A stretch of 64,000 nt of DNA from Setophaga petechia. Taxonomy: Eukaryota > Chordata > Aves > Passeriformes > Parulidae. This document shows positions 39,479 through 51,990 of this stretch, piece after piece (positions within the stretch are counted from its first letter, which is position 1; every line of letters starts with the position of its first letter). The position numbers and the translations under genes were made by a program. Location: contig JANCRA010000007.1 in assembly GCA_024362935.1 (NCBI GenBank), forward strand, positions 14,138,503-14,202,502, given 5' to 3'. The notes beneath the pieces are model-generated. The model searched no databases. It was not told the DNA's origin and was given only the letters and a program-made list of their open reading frames with translations.

Positions 39479-39568
39479 CTTCAAATGCTGCAGCAGAGAC
39501 AACTTCAAAGCTTACTACCAAAGCTGCAGGAAGTCCCACTTTTCCTGTGAAGTCTGATGTCTGTACTG
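39479..39568 (+). other. Exon-like segment with a stop in the host frame (possible poison exon)
   Basis: The segment is bounded by an acceptor-like tgctttgttttag and a good donor ctg|gtaagg and is 90 nt long. In phase 0 it reads LQMLQQRQLQSLLPKLQEVP and then reaches TGA, so inclusion after the KCNMA1 exon would truncate the protein. The frame starting at its third base is open throughout. It may be a cryptic site pair with no use. Confidence 0.15.
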
Positions 39569-42500
39569 GTAAGGTTTGGAAGGCTTGGTTCAATTGAAGC
39601 AGTAACTCTATGTTTGCCTTTCTGAAGAGGGAGCAGGTAATCTCATGGTAGAAACTAGCATGGAGAGCTTGTCAATTAGAAGTGAAAATCAGGGAGTATT
39701 AACTGCTTGTTTCATATGTTTCACCTAGAAGCTGGAAGCTCTCAGAACCTTCCATATATCCACAGCAAAATGCCATGAGTTTAAGGGAGAAACTTCCTTG
39801 TCCTCTTAAATGATCTTGCTCCTCCTTCCTAGTTAGAGTCCTCATCCTGCAGACACTTCCCTTCAGCTTGGGTTAAAGATAGGAGAAAATATTTTGAGTA
39901 GGGACTGTGGGGAAAAAAAGGGAAAGAGACAGAACTTTTCAGAAGTTTGAAACAGTCCTCTTGGCTCTTAGAGTCTCATGAAGACTGCTTCTATTCATCA
40001 GAACTATCTAGGATAGGTGGGTGAAAAGGCAATTTCTGCAATGTAATGCCATGCCTTCTTATGAGCTATGGAATTGCTAACTGTGACTGTGAAGAAGGAG
40101 TCACAAAACGGACTTAATTGAGGCAGGATAAATATAGAATGGGAAGGGAAACAGAATCTGATTCTTCCTCTATTTCTGGTCCAAACTTAATAAAATAAAA
40201 ATTTCAAACACAGTGTACTTGTTACTGCTTAGGATGGGGATGCCACTTGGGAACTAAAAGTGAAATGTGGAACCCAATCCTGCCTTCTGTAGACTGCATG
40301 CAAACTAAGCCATCCAGTTCTGTCAGATGCCCACAGTCCCCTCATTGAAAAACATGTAACTCCTACAGACTGTTAAAAAAATCAGTTTATGCCTGTCAGG
40401 GGTAAAATCTTGTAAAAATTACTTCAGTAGAGATGAGTAGATTTTAGTGAGCCATCTGATTGTTGTGATATACAAAATGTGATCCTGTCATGAGCCTGCT
40501 GTAGAATACTAAGCTCTTGGTTCTTGTCAACCATTATATTTAATCCTATAACATGTATTCTGAAGGTGTTGAATGTCCCTTGAGAAAGTTTTGCTTTGTA
40601 TCTTGGTAACAAGTATGGGTATATTGTCAGCAGTTTAGTAACAATGCAAACTGTTTGTAATATTCCTGTCAGCTGTTTAATTTTATATTTTTTCCTTATT
40701 TTTTTAGTCTGTTCATTATGACAAGGGAGAAAGTCTTCTCTTGTGAGTTTGGATGTTTTGTTTTGGATTTTAAAATCGAGCCAGCTCAGATGCTGTAAGG
40801 TTGAGCTCAGCTTTGGAGTGGCATTGGGACAGTTGGCACTTGATCCGTGCGGGCTGTGAGTGTCATTGAATGTCTGACAGTGTTCCCTGCTGCCATTTCT
40901 TGTCCATGCTGCAGTTTGGCCCCCAAGCATGTGGGAGCTGCACCAGTCAGTTCTATTGTTTCAGCTAAATCAGAGAGTTCTACATTCTGCTCTGAGAAAT
41001 TCAGCACAATATTTCTTGAGAATTATAGTAGTTTGTTCAGATTTTTTTTTCAAGGCTGCGGGTTTGTGGTTTTTGTTCTCAACCATGACCAGAGCAAATT
41101 TTGTCATTGGTGCTTATGTCTGATTTACTTCAATGAATATGATCAGGCTGCACACTGTCGGACAAAGTTTGAAAACTGTTTTGTGCTTTACTTGGAGGAT
41201 TTTATAAGAATATCAAAGTAGACAAGAATCCAAAGTTTTTTCCCTATTACAAAACAGCAGCATAAATCTTCATGTCATGCTCACAGAAAAATACTGCATT
41301 TTCATATCAATCTGTAAAAAATTGTTGTAATAATTTCCCAATAGATTACATTTTCTGATTTGCCTTGTTTTCTCTCATGGTAAATATTACAAAGTTATTT
41401 TGGATAGGTTGATGGTTTTCAATTTGCTGTTGCAGATGGCTGAAAACTGAAAAGTAACTCAGAAAATCAAGTTACCAGATTGATAGGTTTACAGTTGCTG
41501 TTTGGTATTTTTAAGTACAATAGATAATTTCAAGTGTCTCTAGGCTGGAAATGGTTGTCAGCCACTGGCTTAAAGCTTTTGGAGGAGTTAGCTGGGCAGA
41601 AAACTCTTCTCTATTTGAGGTATCATGTAGAGAATTCACAATAGATGGTGTGGTGCATAGCAGAAACTTTAAATTTCCTAAGAATTTTTGGTCACGCTTC
41701 AAAAATAATGGGAACAGTGTGAATTCAGTAGCTGCAGCAAGTGACTGCTGAAGTTTGACATGTTTTCTTTTGTCAGATCTAACAGTAACTTGCATGAATT
41801 TGAACGTGCAACTTTGTATTACTCCTTTGTTTCTGTGCAATATAGGATTCAGACTAATTACCTATGCTAGTAAAAAGCATTGAAATCAGCTTTTAAAAAG
41901 TTGTGAAATCAGAACTTTTTTTTTCTCTCCCAATATGCATTTTCTGGTGCAAAATACATTTCTGTCCTATATTGTTAAATCAATCTAGTAATATGAAATG
42001 CATGTGTCTGCTTTATATAAATTTTGTATATTTATACACGAACGATTTTTACTTCCATATTATGCATTTGGGGATTGTATACTCATGTATCAATTTTTTT
42101 TTTACTATACAGGCTCTTTTCTTTAGTGTTTTTCTTCTGCACTTCTGCTTTTTAAAAAATCTCTTTTGGGAGAGATTCTGATAGGTGCAGACAGATAAAC
42201 AATCTGAATTTTTCCTTGTCATTCAGTCCATTAGAATTATTATGTATTCTCTTTTGGAAGAAGCCTTAGGCATCAACACTAGTTGCTTGTGGTCTTTTTA
42301 TAGCTGATGGCTCTTTATATCAAAGACCAATTTTTTAATGATGCAATTCCATTGCATATCCAAACCCACTGCTTTATTTCTACAAATGAAAAGTTTGTCT
42401 GTGTGAGAATGTTTTATTTTGGTTAGAGAATGCATCTTGTAGTGTAAAAAAAAAATCAAATCTGGTTTTATAAAAATGAGATTATATAGCTAGTGGAGTT

Positions 42501-43756
42501 ATCATGAGTTAATTCAATGATATGGAATTTCAAGAATAAGCATATGATGAAGCCTGAAAACTTTTATTTTGCCACAAGGTAAGCATTGGATTGAGAGAGG
42601 CTTGAGTCTTGCCTCCTGTAGCAAAGAATACTGACATCAGATCCTTGCACTTGTAATGAAATCTCTACTTGTCTTGTTGATTTTTCAAGGAATAGGAATA
42701 TATGATGAAACTTGGAAAATCGTCATTTTTGTTACACTTTCACAATTAGCATACTAATTGAAAATAGCTTTATTATCTGCTATTAAGTCTCATTTGCAGA
42801 TACAGAGATGAGTATGTGTGAATCCTCTTTCCCATTTTGTTTCAAATGTGCTAATATTGCAACAACTTCTGACTTGGCACGAGTATTGGTATTTTAGTGT
42901 TATTTAGGTGTTTATATAAGAAGACCAATTTTATTTGTCAGTAATACAAAAAACATAGAAGAAACAGTTTTAAGTTTGGTTTGCTGCACTTGGGTTTGTT
43001 TTTATGTTTTGGGTTTTTTTTCTCTTTTATTTATTAAGTGATCTCTGCATTAAATTAGGCATCACCATTTGATAGGGTTGGATTCAAGTTTCAAGACTCT
43101 CAGTGTTTTGTCAGGAAATCATGGCAGCATGAACTGTTGAGTAATGTTATATGTAGTTGCCAGTAAAATACTCTACAGAGAGAGTTTTGCTAAGCAAAGC
43201 CCTGTGTTTACCTGATGGAAATGCAGGTGGGTGGAACTAATGACACCATATTTCTTTAGATTTTTTTCATTATTCCTGGTGAATATTTTGGCCAGTTCAC
43301 TTGATACTAAGCTAAGGCATGCTCTTTTGTTCTTTGTGATGTGAAAGCACCTAATACAACTTGAATACTGTAAGATGAACTAGTAATGACCTACTGGTTC
43401 ATCATATCATTTATTCCAAATGAGGGAATTAATGGTTTTTTTTATCAGTTCAGCAGGTTTATTCTTAAACATTCAAAATGCTCGGCCCTTCTTTAATCTT
43501 GCCCATCTTTTCTCTTTGTTCTGAATGTGTCAGACTATACCAGACTGGGAGGTTTCTATGGTTGTTTCAAGGATTCTGCTTCAGATCAGGGATTTTTAGT
43601 CTGAAATGCAGTATAGTCTCTCATGCTTTACCCTTAAGTTGAAACAAAAAATAAAAAGTGTGTTTTGAGAAACTGCCTTGCTCTCATCTCTCAGGTCAGA
43701 AGACCACCTTTGCCTCTCATGCTTCCAGAGAGCTGTGTACATGCCTATTATTTCCT

Positions 43757-43825
43757 AACATAATACATTTTCTACAACATAATACATTTTCTAATGTATT
43801 TTCTAATAACATAATACATTTTCTA
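43757..43825. repeat. Three copies of an 18-bp unit
   Basis: The unit aacataatacattttcta occurs perfectly at 43757-43774, 43776-43793 and 43808-43825. Copies 1 and 2 are separated by one base. Copies 2 and 3 are separated by 14 bases containing a partial unit (atgtattttctaat). This is a small minisatellite made by local duplication. Confidence 0.95.
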
Positions 43826-46807
43826 GGTTTTGTTCTTGTGGAGATACAAAATCCTTTGATTTCTCTAACAGAATATATAATTATGTCCAAGAATTTTGGT
43901 TTAGACATTAGAGGAATACAGTAAGTGCCTCCTGCACATGTTTTCTGGTCTTTTATGCTGGATTAGTTTTGGCATGAGAGATGTGAAAAGGTGACTTTTT
44001 AAAATAAAAATGAATAACTGACTGCAAAGAATTTAGCTTCACCTGGGTAACAGTCATTAAATATTAATGCATATAGTTAGTACTTCTACCTCTTGTACTA
44101 GTTGCAGATAATTATTGACTATTGGGTCTGTGTGTGGATGCTTTCTACTTTTTAGACTGGAGAAAAGGTAAACCAGTTGAATTTTAAAGCCTTTATGTAG
44201 AAAAAGTTGACAGCAGTATGTCTGCTGTGATAAGCAGTTACACTTTGAAGAACTGTAAAAACAAAATACATGCCTTTATTTGCTAGCAATTCCAAAAATA
44301 CCTAAAAAGCATAAATTAGCTGACAGAAGTGTCGACAAGTGTGTTATTTGAGTTACCTTCCTCTGCGTGCTGGTTTGCTTGAAAAATACGTAGTGTGATT
44401 CTTTGAAAATGCTAAAAAGGAGTTTAGAGGAAAATCTGAGGCACTGTAAGACTGAAAGCACTTTGGAACACAAAGTTAAATTCATTTCTAGCTTCTGGGT
44501 CAAGTTTTGGTCTTGTACTTAACTGTGTAATTTAATTGAAGTTAGCTCAGTCGATCCATATCTACACTGCTTTAATTGAGGACAGATGTAGATGGCTAAA
44601 TTTGAGGATGAAAATAACATATATGGAATAGCATGTTCCTGTCAGAGAGCCAAATGAAGCTTTATCAGAACTGCAGACACCTGTCTTGCTACAAGAAATT
44701 TAAATAGAATACATGTGCAGGCCTATTGGTAATGTAAAGCTAATTGTGGATTTTTTTTTCCCTAAAGGAAGATAAATAGGCTTTAGAATTAAAACAAAGC
44801 AGAAAAACTCTCCTGCCACAATCCTCTAGGGAGTTTCTAGGCTCAAGGTCAGATGCTGTTGAAAAGAAATGAAATTCTGTCCAAACTCCCTCTGTCAAGC
44901 CTTTCCCTTGTCAGGACCATATGAGCATAATATTTAATGGTAGTGACATTAAAGTTTGAGCAAAAATTTGGCTGAAGCAGGTTCTTATGAATTTGGGGAC
45001 ATTCTGGTTTCTATATGGTTCTCTAGAGCACTTGCAGTTTTCTGGACCTCTTTTCAGTGTGTGGGTACTGTGCCTTACTTGCAGTCTGAGTCCGTGAGCT
45101 TCAAGATGGAAAACTGATACTGGAAATTTTAATAAAACTTCTAGACTTGTCAGTGAAGTCTTTTCTCTTGTGTTTGACTAGAGAGTTACGTTCTTCCCTT
45201 TCCCCCCAAGGAAGCCTTGTCATTTTTTGCTTGGTAAAACTGTATGAAATTAGCTAACAATTTTTTGCCCCGTTTTTTTAGGAAGAGAATGTGAACCAAT
45301 AAGTTTCAACCAAATATAATTTCTGATACAGTCATCTAGTAGTGCACTTCCTGCTGAACTGAAGGTCTGTTAAGTTTACATCCCTGCTGACATGGAAATA
45401 CATCCCTGTGATGGTTGTTCCCAAGGACTCGAGTATCTTTACGTGTTGTACTTCAGTAATGATATTCTCAAAAGACAGCAAAGGAAACACAAACTCCTGG
45501 GTGTGTGTATCTTCTTCTGATTCCAGTGGGAGCATGGATTAGACATACTATTAACTTACTTAAACTGTATGTGTAGGTTTTATAGGGATTAGATTTGGTT
45601 GGTGGCTTTGTTAGCCATTGGAAACAGTACTTGCTTATTTGCACTACAGTGAGGCAAAGATACCTGCTCTCAATGCAGAATTGGGTAACTTGATTTCTTT
45701 TTTGAGTTTTTCTTAAGGACATTTCTCTTTACTGCCATGCTGATTTCCTTTAATCTGGCATAGGTAAATCCATGTTTGAAAATAAATAAACAAAGGTGAA
45801 TTCTTGCAGTTTAAACAGATTTAGATTTACAGATTTAGACAAATTGAGATTTGTTGACAGACTCAGTGTTCTGTGAAAACTGTTAAAAACACAAGGTTTG
45901 TATTAAATCGTGTGTACTTTCCTACACTGCTTGACATTATCTATGGGTCTGTAGATAAGATTTTTTTTGTAAAGTATTTTAATGCAGCCATGTAGAGATC
46001 TTCATGCTGCTGTACAATAAAGCAAGGTCAAGGGAAGTTATAATGCAAAGCTTAATGCTTGATTTTTTTTCTTCATCTTAATATTTTATTCTTATAGTTG
46101 CAGGAAACCATGTTTTTAATGGGACCATTGCAGCAATAAAATCTCATAGTATTTCACTGAATAGAGACAACAGTTAGAAGTAAAATGCCTTTATTGCATG
46201 GGAGGCACATGTCAGCTTAGTTCATGGTAGTTGGAAAAGGAAAGGGAAAATGATAGGGCTTTTTCTTGTCCTGCTGTACTGGGCTCCCCCCCCATTTAGC
46301 CAGGTTAAGCCAGCCTTGTGGAAAAGGTAATACATTTTATACTGAAAGCATTATATTAGTGTCAACATTTTCATTTAAAATCAATAGATTTAGTAATGTT
46401 TTAATTAACATAGTAAATTGCAAAGCATTTCTTTGAGAAGTACTTTGAAATAGTTACATGAAAAGACTATCAATCCAATGTTAATATTATGAAATATCTT
46501 GACAACATAATGATTTCAATTAACTCTGGTTGGAAATTTAACTTGTACTCATGTAAAAAAACCTAAAAAGAGAAGTTGCTTAACATAAATTTTGGCAGGT
46601 GTGTAGTAATACTCATCTGAGTTGTGTGGATATAAGACAACCTGGAAACTGCTTCTTGGTTGAGCCAGCAACCTTTGGCTTTCCTCTGTAACATTTTATG
46701 TAGTTATATGCTACCATCTATGGAACACAGTAATCCATTATTTTTTGTTCAGTTGGATGATGAGCGCAGGCTACTGAGCCTCCACTTGAGAATCACTGAC
46801 TTATCCA

Positions 46808-46850
46808 TTTTTTTGAATTTTTTATCCTTTTTTTTGATTTTTTTTTTTTT
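46808..46850. repeat. T-rich tract
   Basis: T runs broken by gaa, atcc and ga. It encodes a fortuitous phenylalanine/leucine-rich open frame. Confidence 0.9.
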
Positions 46851-48480
46851 AATTCTGTTCTTGTTTGCGTTCTTCTATCCCCTGGTACAGTACTCAAAAT
46901 TTGCGTGGGTACAATGTTGTACTAACAGATGTCCTGCTGCAGGTGCAGTTATTTTGACAAAAGTTGTCTTTCCAGGAGAGTCTGTAAGAGCAAATCAGTT
47001 ATCTAGTACCAATTTTTTTTAACCTGTAAGATACTCTGAGGTATGACTCATTCATTAGAAGAATATTTCATTGCTTAACTTTTGAATACTAGCATGGAAA
47101 AAGTGATCAATTTCTCTTGCTTCTTTCCCTTTTCACACAAACACTCAGGTTGGATTTTCATTTGAAGGAGTATACCATGTTCAACAGTAGCAATAAAGTC
47201 CTTTTTTTTTCCCTGAAAGACAGAGATAGTGTCAGAACCATGATGTACAGGCTGAAATTTCATATATGGCAGAAGTATCTACCACCTGAAGAAAGAAAGA
47301 AAAAGCCCAAGAATAAAGGTTTTCAATAAATTAAGGTCATCCCCCATAAATCTTTCTTGTCATTTGGGATTGGAATGTAAAGGCTATGCTTATTGTTTAT
47401 GTTTTTATATGTATTTATTTATTCTATGACTGTTCATTTGTCATATCAGTCTTACCTAAAAATGTTGAATGAGTTTGCTGTACTAATATAACAGAAAGCT
47501 TTATTAGTAGCTCTTACTGTTTTATAAGGCCCTGTGGGCAAAACAAGGTCAATAAAAGAAACCTTGTCTAGGCTTAGGAAACAAATGCATAGAAACTGTA
47601 ACATTTTCATAATGTCTCATAAATCAGAGCTAGGCTTTCCTAAGCACTGCAAAGACACAAGAGCGTGAGCAAGTGCTTTTCTAGACAGCTTTCAGTTTGA
47701 TTAAGATGGAAAGAGGATATATGATAACCAAACTCAAATTCTGTCATGAATGTTGACCCAGGGTATTAATAGCCAAAATCAGAACTGAATATTGATTCAC
47801 TCTGCCTGATTGTTCAGCAGTTTATTTTGTTATTTTTATGATCTTACACTACATCAGTTCCAGAAACTAATGACTGCAGTTAGTTGTTTAATTGGTGAGA
47901 CTATTTAGTCAAGTTATCCTGTTTGGATGAAACACCCCATTCTTTTGTGATTCTGGCTGTTTGTCTTGTAGTAATGAGGAAAAAGGCTTTATGACTCCCT
48001 TTTATTTTGGAGAAGAACTAGCACTGAGAAATAACAATATCTGTTATACCCCTTTCCAGCCTTTCAAGGCAGAAGGAAACCTTGGGCATATTTAGTATTG
48101 GCTTACTTGGCATCTCCGATGGCTCCTTTATGGTTGTCTTTGCATGAAGGTGACTTGGATGAGGGGAAATCCCCTGGGATCTATTGTACAGGTTACTACA
48201 GAGGGTTTTTCCCCTGGCCCTTTCAGATGAGGTAACCTGCTTTCAAATAGTATTACCTTTAAATAGCATGCCTGGCCAGTTCTGTCAGATTGTATTAGGA
48301 AACTCTTGTTCTACCTCTGTTTGGAAAAGAAGAGTAATATTATTACATAACAGTTGAAGTAGTTTCTGTTGTGTGTGTGGGGAAAAAAACCCCAGTAAGG
48401 TTATCAAGAGACATTGCTAATCTTACTATGCTTAATTTCTTAAGCTTTGAAATATAAAAAAAGACATTTATCCTAAAATG

Positions 48481-48535
48481 TAATTAAAAAACAAGCCCAC
48501 CAAAAAACCCAAACCAAAATGAAAACAAAAAGCAT
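48481..48535. repeat. A/C-rich low-complexity tract
   Basis: About 55 bp rich in A with C runs (ccaccaaaaaacccaaacc). It is in intron 2 with the same strand polarity as the intron 1 tracts. Confidence 0.85.
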
Positions 48536-49246
48536 CTTCAAAACATTGAACACCAAAAAATTTCAGAATATGAACCAGTTCAGAAATTAATATGAATACA
48601 TACTCCTTAACTTTCTCTATCATCCTGCTGAGCACTTTAGGAAGAAACTTTTAAGTGAACTTCATGCTGCTTGTAAATAATGTAGTAGTTAGGTAAGAGT
48701 TTTAAGCAGTAGTCATTATGACCATGAAGTGTAGAAATTCCAAGGTTACCTGGATCAGGTTTTCAGACCTACCATTGCACATTTAGTATTGTGCTGTGTT
48801 GTGAAAAGCCTACCATAGGATGGAGAGAGGCTCTGTACAGTGAGTGTGTGATGATTGGAGGATTGGATTCTTATAATGCTTGCTTGCAGTTTTCTTGGGT
48901 GTGTTCCCCTAGTTTTTTGTTATTGGTATTTAAAATTTTCCTTTTTTTTTTATCTATGCACTGTTTTCTACCAGAATGTACTTTAATGCTGAACTAAATA
49001 TAGTGTAAGTGGAAGTACCTGTCACCTTCTGTATTGTATTTATGCGGGTATGGAGACTGTGGATTTGACTCTGCACTTGCCTAGAATTCCAGAACACAAA
49101 ACTTCAGTTACTGGATTGGATATTGCAATCTAGTTTTAATATGAAAAGAATGTTCTTTTGTAGAGTTCTTCATCACCTGCAGAATGTTTTACTCAATTGC
49201 AATGCCACTTTCCTAGAAAGGCTTGCTGCAAGGTGTGTTTTGAAGG

Positions 49247-49328
49247 GGATTGAAAACAATGTCATTTGACTTCTGCTGACTACTTAAGGATTGAAAACAA
49301 TGTCATTTGACTTCTGCTGACTACTTAA
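49247..49328. repeat. Perfect tandem duplication, 2 x 41 bp
   Basis: Copy 1 (49247-49287) and copy 2 (49288-49328) are identical over 41 bases. Both start ggattgaaaacaatgtcatt and end ctgctgactacttaa. They abut with no spacer. Zero differences in AT-rich neutral-looking DNA suggests a recent event, possibly polymorphic. It lies about 320 bp upstream of the CR1 fragment. Confidence 0.97.
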
Positions 49329-49650
49329 AAGGAAAACTTTAAAGAAAAACTTAAAAGGATAATGTAGGGATGGTTCTTCTCTTGACTTGGTAATGAAAGA
49401 GACTTATTGCCTGCTGGTTCTGTTGTTTAGCTGAGATACTGGGATTGAAGATAATAACAGAAATATTAGTGGTCTTGTCCACCTGTTGAATCATGTACCA
49501 ACTTCAGTTAGAACTAGTAAATGTTCTCTAAAAACAAGTTTTAACTATGAAATCTACATCTGAACTGAATTACTAAGTAGCTTCCTATATTTTTCAATAT
49601 ATAAATTTTCATATGTATTTGTTTATTCATCTGTAAATAAGAGTAATGGT

Positions 49651-49814
49651 GCAGCACTGGCGCAGGTTGCTCAGAGAAGCTGTGGATGTTGCCTCCCTGG
49701 AGATGTTCAAGGCCAGGCTGGATGGGTCTGGTGAAACATGTCCCTGCCTATGGCAGGATAATTAGAGCTTGGTGATCTTTAAGGATCCTTCCAACTCAAG
49801 CCATTCCATGGAAT
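49651..49814 (+). mobile_element. CR1 retrotransposon 3' fragment, about 164 bp
   Basis: The segment carries the familiar CR1 3' end in sense orientation. In order it has gcgcaggttgctcagagaag, tgtggatgttgcctccctgg, agatgttcaaggccaggctg, tccctgcctatggcagg and gatctttaaggatccttcca, then a degraded tail ccattccatggaat. It is 5'-truncated, as most CR1 copies are, and includes the region just before the 3' untranslated end. Differences from the usual avian form, such as the extra bases in ggatcctt and the damaged terminal octamers, suggest an older copy. It lies in intron 2 on the same strand as the host gene. Confidence 0.94.
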
Positions 49815-51251
49815 ATTTATCCCAACAACATGTAATACCAGAGAGCTGCCGCGATAACATAATCATTCTCTTGGAAGAAATTCCAGCCTTCTGGATAAAA
49901 GTTTTATAATAATTAAATTTCTTTGATCACTTTCTTATTTCTACAGAACAAGTCTTTTTAATGATACCATCATTAAACAAAGGTATCTAGTTCTGCAGTC
50001 TAATGGTTTGCATTGTAGCAGAGCTCTGGTATTCAGAGGTCTAATTCTTCATTTGTTCCTTGACAGGGTTTTGTCCTCATTCATGTTTCCAATTTGCTGA
50101 CATTTATCACAAGAGAATTGTGTGAGGGTTTTTTTCCTTCTGGAAAGAGTCAGGATGAACAACTACTGAGTGATGATTTTCATCATAAAAAAGGCATTGT
50201 AATGTCTCTTATACTTTTGACACCCTGTGTTCAGATGGTACACCAGATTAACTAATTATATTGGACACAGTTAAAATAGTACCACATGTAAAACAAGACA
50301 AAAAACCAATTCTCAGAAAGTAGAGATTGTTTGGGGCACTTAATTCACTCATTTGCCTCTTTGATTTAGACATATGGATAGCAATAATAGCATCACTCTG
50401 TGCTGTCATACATGTATGCTCTAAACTGATTAGACGCTGTCTTATCTACTCATCCAGATGATCAAACATGTGCACTTCTTTAGTGAGATAATTCTGTAAT
50501 TTAATAGTTCGGAGCACAGTCTGTAATCCTCAGACTCTGAATTTTATCTGCTGGCTGAGGAATTTATACCTTACCCATACCTGGTTGCTAAGCAGATTCA
50601 GGGGTTTTACATCTTTTTATCTTTAAATTTTTTCTGTCATGTTTAATACTGACATTGTGATTACATCACAAATGGTACATGTGCAAAAATATCCTAAAAG
50701 TCTTAAAGTTTTTGTCATTTTTTGAAATGCAGGTCTCTTTCAATTTGTTCACTTTTAATGGTAATCATGAATGGAAAATACAATGTGACAGTATAAGCTT
50801 TTAATTTAAAAAAATCTTCATATGGACTTACTTCTAATTCTGCTAGTGTTTTTGAAAAAATTGTTCTAAGGAAACCACTATCCTTGGACAACTTTGTGAG
50901 ACAAAACAAAGATGCATGGAAAAGTATAACCAGCCATATAATTTGTATGGGTTTTATACAAGAGTCCTACTAAATGCATTTTGACTGTAGTCTGATTAGC
51001 CTTGTTTATATCTCTAATTCTCACATCCACTCCTTTCCTTTCTACAAAATATTATGAATTATAATAAATGGAAGTAAATCTTAATTGTGTATATCCCTGA
51101 ATCCAAGGAATTGATGTTGATTTAACTTACTTGACATTTAGTTTAATTTAATTATGGCAATGTGATTGTGGACTGTAGCACGAAATTAATATTGCTCCCG
51201 GAGATTTTTTTCTGTCATTTACGGGGATATGTTTGTTTTTTTGTTTTTCAG

Positions 51252-51356
51252 CAGGAAAAGCAAGTATGCATTTGTCCTGCTGTGCTTTACTGTGATCCTT
51301 CTGAGGAAACAGTGCAGTTTTTTCATGTACATTCGCTAAGTATGAATTTCCATTTG
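51252..51356 (+). other. Candidate in-frame cassette exon in KCNMA1 intron 2 (unproven)
   Basis: A strong acceptor (a T-rich run ending gtttttcag at 51251, with a NAGNAG alternative 3 nt on) is followed by 105 nt that stay open in phase 0, the phase of the upstream exon. It ends at a TTG|GTATGG donor-like site. The 35-residue translation begins QEKQVCICPAVLYCDPSEET and has three cysteines. An alternative donor at 51340 would give 88 nt and a frameshift. Mammalian Slo1 has alternative inserts near S1 (SV1, mK44), as I recall, so this position is reasonable, but I cannot match the sequence to them. Chance occurrence is quite possible. Confidence 0.2.
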
Positions 51357-51910
51357 GTATGGCACTGTTCTGCACATCCCCCAAAAAGTGCCCGAAAACC
51401 CACGCCCAAACATCAAATCCAAACAAGTTCTCATTTTACATTAGTGTTGGGCATGCACTTTTGAAATTACAGGAAATCCTAGATCTTGCCTGGTTTTCTT
51501 CATGATGGCCTAAAGTGGACTCTATTCTAGATAAATACGGATGAGCGAGATGGTCACAGGATGCAGCTTTGTGGCTTCTTGTGGTCATTTAAGGCAACAT
51601 ATCCTGTCTGTTTCTGACTGCTGTGAGGTCAGAAAAGGAGTTTCTTAGTTCTTTTGCTTTCAGCACCCTTGAATGATGTTTTCTCACATATCACTGTACT
51701 ATCACTTCCGATGGCCGGCTGCAAAAATGATTTTTGAGATGAGCTTTTCCCGTTTCTTTTTTCAAATTAAACTTTATCACTGGCATAATGCATCATCCTA
51801 GTAAACGCTGTTTATTCTTAGACTGAGGACTCACTGGACCCACCCCTTAAAGGACAATAAAGTTCAGGGCAAGTAGTGCTTCACACTTGAACATGGTTTT
51901 TGTGGACCTT

Positions 51911-51990
51911 TCTCCTCATTTTATAGCTTTTGTCTTGACTTGCCCAAGACCAGAATAACAAGAGAGAGCCTCAAACTGAAGGATGTGTTT
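51911..51990 (-). mobile_element. MIR- or L2-like fragment (antisense), diverged
   Basis: On the + strand the blocks tctcctcattttatag and cttgacttgcccaagaccag fit the antisense MIR core, in which a cctcattttacag block and a 'tgacttgcccaaggtcac' block occur in this order. The gap between them is shorter than usual, implying an internal deletion. The later gagagcctcaaactgaagga may be the continuation. The 'acttgcccaag' stretch is the strongest part. Confidence 0.5.

Noticed and set aside
40424..40930. 168-aa minus-strand open frame
   Set aside because: No recognisable motif, and composition shifts along its length. One chance ORF of this size is not surprising in 64 kb.
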